DNA of 64,000 bases. Source: Aeromonas piscicola (GTDB taxonomy: Bacteria > Pseudomonadota > Gammaproteobacteria > Enterobacterales > Aeromonadaceae). Positions 60,745 to 64,000 of the stretch are shown here, piece by piece (position 1 is the stretch's first letter; every line of letters begins with the position of its first letter). The stretch is taken from NCBI RefSeq assembly GCF_000820005.1, contig NZ_CDBL01000007.1, forward strand, positions 124,001-188,000, in the 5' to 3' direction. Both the position numbers and the translations under genes were made by a program. Below the pieces are notes generated by a model. It ran no database searches. It was not told the origin of the DNA and saw only the letters and a list, made by a program, of their open reading frames with translations.

Positions 60745-61128
60745 ATGGCTTACAGTGAAAAAGTAATCGACCACTACGAGAATCCCCGCAACGTAGGTGG
60801 CTTCGACAAGAACGATCCCAACATTGCGACCGGCATGGTTGGCGCCCCGGCTTGTGGCGACGTGATGAAGCTGCAGTTGAAGATCAGCGACGACGGCATC
60901 ATCGAAGATGCCAAGTTCAAGACCTATGGCTGTGGTTCCGCCATTGCCTCCAGCTCTCTGGTGACCGAGTGGGTCAAGGGCAAGACCCTGGACGAAGCCG
61001 CCGGTATCAAGAACACCGACATCGCCGAAGAGCTGGCCCTGCCACCGGTGAAGATCCACTGCTCCATTCTGGCTGAGGACGCCATCAAGGCCGCCATCGC
61101 CGATTACAAGCAGAAGAAAGGTCTCTAA
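60745..61128 (+). CDS. iscU: Iron-sulfur scaffold protein IscU
   Basis: Scaffold of 127 residues on which clusters are built. Cys ligands: APACGDVMK near 37, YGCGSAIASS near 63, KIHCSILAEDA near 106; the HscA-binding LPPVKIHC motif is intact. It is 41 bases from iscS. Confidence 0.98.
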   Translation: MAYSEKVIDHYENPRNVGGFDKNDPNIATGMVGAPACGDVMKLQLKISDDGIIEDAKFKTYGCGSAIASSSLVTEWVKGKTLDEAAGIKNTDIAEELALPPVKIHCSILAEDAIKAAIADYKQKKGL

Positions 61129-61143
61129 GGTCAGGAGCGCAGT

Positions 61144-61467
61144 ATGGCCATTACCATGACAGATGCCGCAGCGGCACGGGTTTCCTCTTTTCTGACCAAC
61201 CGGGGCAAGGGCATTGGCCTGCGCCTCGGCGTCAAGACCACCGGCTGTTCGGGTCTTGCCTATGTGCTCGAGTTTGTCGATGAGCTGGCGGATGAAGATC
61301 AGGTGTTTGAGCAAAACGGTGTCAAAGTCATCGTCGATGCCAAGAGCTTGATCCATCTGGATGGCACCGAGCTGGACTTCGTCAAGGAGGGGCTCAACGA
61401 GGGCTTCCAGTTCAACAACCCCAACGCCAAGGGCGAGTGTGGTTGTGGCGAAAGTTTCAGTGTCTAA
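61144..61467 (+). CDS. iscA: Iron-sulfur assembly protein IscA
   Basis: A-type carrier of 107 residues. Cys ligands in TTGCSGLAY near 35, and the C-terminal GECGCGESF near 99-101 are both present. A decayed copy of its last 45-60 bases lies after the stop. Confidence 0.97.
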   Translation: MAITMTDAAAARVSSFLTNRGKGIGLRLGVKTTGCSGLAYVLEFVDELADEDQVFEQNGVKVIVDAKSLIHLDGTELDFVKEGLNEGFQFNNPNAKGECGCGESFSV

Positions 61468-61498
61468 CCGATTTGACGTACGGCATGGCTTGCCGCTT

Positions 61499-61522
61499 GA
61501 ACTGGCCGGAAACGGCCAGTTC
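61499..61522 (+). terminator. Stem-loop between iscA and its partial duplicate
   Basis: GAACTGGCC, loop GGAAAC, GGCCAGTTC; no T-run. It probably marks an mRNA processing or stability point, not full termination, since hscB must be transcribed through it. Confidence 0.5.
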
Positions 61523-61570
61523 AACATCGCCAGCGCCAAGGGCGAGTGTGGTGGTGGCGAACGTGTCTAA
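61517..61570 (+). pseudogene. Decayed duplicate of the iscA 3' end
   Basis: Bases 61517-61561 match iscA 61408-61452 at 41 of 45 positions, offset by 109 bases, and the copy ends GTGTCTAA like iscA. It would encode QFNIASAKGECGGGERV, compared with [19 protein letters not shown] in iscA; the second Cys of CGC is changed to Gly. The copy is out of frame with iscA and has no start, so it is a fragment. Confidence 0.85.
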
Positions 61571-61579
61571 GAGGCTTGC

Positions 61580-62098
61580 ATGAATCATTTCGAGCTGTTT
61601 GGGCTGGTTGAAGGCTTCGAGCTCGATACCCGTCAGCTGGCGGATACTTACCGTCAGTTGCAAACCCAGTTCCACCCTGATCGTTTTGCCACGGCTCCCG
61701 AGCGGGAGCAACTGGTTGCGGTGCAACGTGCCGCCCAGATCAACGATGCATTCACCACCCTCAAGGCGCCCCTGCGCCGAGCCGAGTATCTGCTCTCCCT
61801 GCGCGGAACCGAACTTCGTGGCGAGCAGCAAACCCTGCAAGACACTCCCTTCCTGATGCAGCAACTGGAGTGGCGTGAGCGGCTGGCCGACCTGAAAGGG
61901 GAGCCCGAGCCTGAGCGCGCCATCAAGGATTTTCGCCACGAAATCAGGCATGATCACCAGTTGTTGATGCAACGCCTGACTCAGGATCTCGCCGCTGGCA
62001 ATGATGTGAGCGCGGCTGATTGCGTTCGCAAACTCAAGTTTGTCGACAAGCTCCTCGAAGAGCTGGAACGATTCGAAGACTCGCTGTTCGAGTCTTGA
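61580..62098 (+). CDS. hscB: Co-chaperone HscB
   Basis: J-domain protein of 172 residues that delivers IscU to HscA. The HPD motif is in TQFHPDRFA near 33-36, and the C-terminal helical bundle binds IscU. ATG 61580 follows an AGAGG site. Confidence 0.96.
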   Translation: MNHFELFGLVEGFELDTRQLADTYRQLQTQFHPDRFATAPEREQLVAVQRAAQINDAFTTLKAPLRRAEYLLSLRGTELRGEQQTLQDTPFLMQQLEWRERLADLKGEPEPERAIKDFRHEIRHDHQLLMQRLTQDLAAGNDVSAADCVRKLKFVDKLLEELERFEDSLFES

Positions 62099-62126
62099 TC
62101 CTTTAACGCTGGAATTTTGATTACCC

Positions 62127-63974
62127 ATGGCATTACTGCAAATCGCCGAGCCCGGCCAGAGCGCCGCACCTCATCAGCATAAACGTGCCGTTGGCATCGA
62201 TCTTGGCACCACCAATTCTCTGGTCGCGGCAGTGCGCAGCGGCCACGCCGATACCCTCTGCGACGAGCAGGGTCGGGATCTGCTGCCCTCCGTGGTGCAC
62301 TATCAGGTTGATGCTATCCGTGTCGGCTTTGACGCCAAGCGTGAAGCCTCACTTGATCCGCACAACACCATCGTCTCCGCCAAGCGGATGATGGGCAAGG
62401 CGCTGGCCGATATCGATACCCGCCAGCAGCCTTATGAGTTCGTGGCCGCTGACAACGGCATGCCCCAGTTGCAGACCCGTCAGGGGCTGGTCAACCCGGT
62501 GCAGGTCTCAGCCGAAATCTTGAAGAAATTGGCTGAGCGTGGCGCCGCGGCACTGGGCGGCGAGCTGGATGGCGTTGTCATTACAGTGCCCGCCTATTTC
62601 GATGACGCCCAGCGTCAGGGCACCAAGGACGCGGCCCGTCTGGCCGGTCTGCACGTGCTGCGCCTGCTCAACGAACCCACTGCGGCTGCGATTGCCTACG
62701 GCCTCGACTCCGGCCAGGAAGGGGTGATAGCGGTCTACGATCTCGGTGGCGGTACCTTCGACATCTCCATCCTGCGGCTGCATCGCGGCGTGTTCGAGGT
62801 GATGGCCACTGGCGGTGACTCGGCGCTGGGGGGCGATGATTTCGATCACCTGCTGGCGGACTGGATCAAGGCGCAGGCCGGTCTTGAAGGTCAGCTGGAT
62901 GCCAGCACCCAGCGCGAATTGCTAGATGTGGCCGCCACCGTCAAACACGGCCTGACCGATGCCGATCTGGTGCCCTGTGCCTTTGCCGGTTGGCAGAGGG
63001 AGGTGAGCCGTCACTTGTTTGAGGAACTCATCACACCGCTGGTCAAGCGTACCTTGCTGGCCTGTCGCCGAGCCTTGCGTGATGCGGGGCTGGAGCAGGT
63101 AGAAGTGCTGGAGGTGGTGATGGTCGGTGGCTCTACCCGGGTGCCGCTGGTACGCGAGCGAGTGGGGGAATTCTTCCAGCGTACGCCGCTGACCAGTATC
63201 GACCCGGACAAGGTAGTCGCCATTGGCGCCGCCATCCAGGCCGATATCCTGGTGGGCAACAAGCCTGATGCCGAGATGCTGCTGCTGGACGTGATCCCGC
63301 TCTCCCTTGGTCTTGAGACCATGGGTGGCCTCGCCGAGAAGGTGATCCCGCGCAATACCACGATTCCGGTGGCCCGTGCCCAGGAGTTCACCACTTTCAA
63401 GGATGGCCAGACCGCGATGGCAATCCACGTGGTGCAAGGGGAGCGTGAACTGGTGGCCGATTGCCGTTCCCTGGCCCGTTTCACCCTGACCGGCATTCCA
63501 CCGATGGCTGCGGGTGCCGCCCACATTCGCGTCACCTTCCAGGTGGATGCGGATGGTCTGCTGTCGGTCAGTGCCATGGAGAAATCCTCCGGCGTGCAGG
63601 CCGAGATCCAGGTCAAACCTTCCTACGGGCTGGGGGAGGAGGACATACTCACCATGCTGAGTGCCTCCATCGCCAATGCCCAGCAAGACATGGATGCCCG
63701 CATGCTGGCAGAGCAGCAGGTGGAGGCCGACCGTGTGGTCGAAAGTCTCAATGCTGCCCTGGCCGCCGATGGCGATGCGCTGCTGAGCACCGCCGAGCGT
63801 GCTGCCATCGACAGTGCGATCACCCATCTGCTGTCCGTGCGCGCCGCAGGGACAACCAATCAAATCAAAGATGCCATCGAGGCGGCGGACGCTGTCAGTG
63901 GTGAATTTGCAGCCCGCCGGATGGACGCCTCCATCCGCAAGGTGCTGACCGGACAAAACGTCAACAAGGTGTAA
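62127..63974 (+). CDS. hscA: Fe-S assembly chaperone HscA
   Basis: Specialised Hsp70 of 615 residues (E. coli 616). [15 protein letters not shown] near 24, [15 protein letters not shown] near 199, [14 protein letters not shown] near 333, and the substrate-binding domain from about 390. It helps transfer clusters from IscU. The stop is one base before fdx. Confidence 0.97.
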   Translation: MALLQIAEPGQSAAPHQHKRAVGIDLGTTNSLVAAVRSGHADTLCDEQGRDLLPSVVHYQVDAIRVGFDAKREASLDPHNTIVSAKRMMGKALADIDTRQQPYEFVAADNGMPQLQTRQGLVNPVQVSAEILKKLAERGAAALGGELDGVVITVPAYFDDAQRQGTKDAARLAGLHVLRLLNEPTAAAIAYGLDSGQEGVIAVYDLGGGTFDISILRLHRGVFEVMATGGDSALGGDDFDHLLADWIKAQAGLEGQLDASTQRELLDVAATVKHGLTDADLVPCAFAGWQREVSRHLFEELITPLVKRTLLACRRALRDAGLEQVEVLEVVMVGGSTRVPLVRERVGEFFQRTPLTSIDPDKVVAIGAAIQADILVGNKPDAEMLLLDVIPLSLGLETMGGLAEKVIPRNTTIPVARAQEFTTFKDGQTAMAIHVVQGERELVADCRSLARFTLTGIPPMAAGAAHIRVTFQVDADGLLSVSAMEKSSGVQAEIQVKPSYGLGEEDILTMLSASIANAQQDMDARMLAEQQVEADRVVESLNAALAADGDALLSTAERAAIDSAITHLLSVRAAGTTNQIKDAIEAADAVSGEFAARRMDASIRKVLTGQNVNKV

Positions 63975-63975
63975 T

Positions 63976-64000
63976 ATGCCAAAACTGATTATTCTGCCCC
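63976..64000 (+). CDS. fdx: [2Fe-2S] ferredoxin (start only, cut by window)
   Basis: The first eight codons read MPKLIILP, matching the isc-operon ferredoxin start (E. coli MPKIVILP). It follows hscA by one base, as expected. The rest is outside the window. Confidence 0.85.

Overview
This 64 kb window looks like a chromosome segment of a GC-rich gammaproteobacterium, most probably Aeromonas. The evidence is the housekeeping gene order (trmJ-iscRSUA-hscBA-fdx, queA-tgt-yajC-secDF, zapA plus 6S RNA opposite ygfB-ubiH-ubiI, gcvTHP), and a pseB/pseC pair beside a luxE/luxC cluster, an arrangement I recall from Aeromonas polar-flagellin glycosylation islands. The species assignment is inference. 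I saw no tRNA, rRNA, insertion sequence or CRISPR array.

Region 1 (1-22.4 kb) is a surface-glycan island. It opens with a GC-rich fatty-acyl operon: the end of a FabG-like reductase, an acyl-adenylating enzyme, LuxE and LuxC. A family 2 glycosyltransferase and a UDP-galactopyranose mutase follow. Near 6.46 kb the DNA turns AT-rich inside one open reading frame, so the mutase is fused to a second glycosyltransferase. The AT-rich cassette ends inside pseC near 20.7 kb. It carries glycosyltransferases, a fused methyltransferase, a TagF-like transferase and a sulfotransferase-like protein. Several of these share a small Rossmann-like domain. Last comes a five-gene block (15.2-20.26 kb) whose enzyme families match, one for one, the Campylobacter jejuni pathway for O-methyl phosphoramidate (Cj1415-Cj1418 plus a Cj1419/Cj1420-type methyltransferase). 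They are an APS-kinase-like kinase, a SAM methyltransferase, a PEP-synthase-like glutamine kinase, a class I amidotransferase-like hydrolase and a cytidylyltransferase. This is the most interesting content of the window: it predicts a phosphoramidate decoration on an Aeromonas glycan, likely on flagellin or another surface polymer. Convergent pseC/pseB start pseudaminic acid synthesis; the rest of that pathway (pseF/G/H/I) is not in the window.

Region 2 (22.5-37.3 kb) is ordinary core genome: mtnN-cbiB-btuF (nucleoside recycling and cobalamin salvage), a periplasmic binding protein, a ZIP metal transporter, a chemoreceptor behind a sigma-28-type promoter, suhB, a YfcG-like glutathione transferase, EmrD, 6S RNA, zapA, ygfB, ubiH and ubiI.

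Region 3 (37.3-47.7 kb) holds the glycine cleavage operon gcvT-gcvH-gcvP, a small exported protein, a YcaD-like transporter, the alkyl hydroperoxide reductase genes ahpC/ahpF and a CBS-domain protein. Between the last two lies a 660-base gap with a perfect CRP palindrome and an orphan terminator.

Region 4 (47.9-64 kb) contains queA-tgt-yajC-secD-secF, a rhodanese, nlpI, the anaerobic ubiquinone genes ubiV/ubiU/ubiT, a small membrane protein, trmJ, and the isc operon behind an IscR box. A decayed duplicate of the iscA 3' end sits between iscA and hscB.
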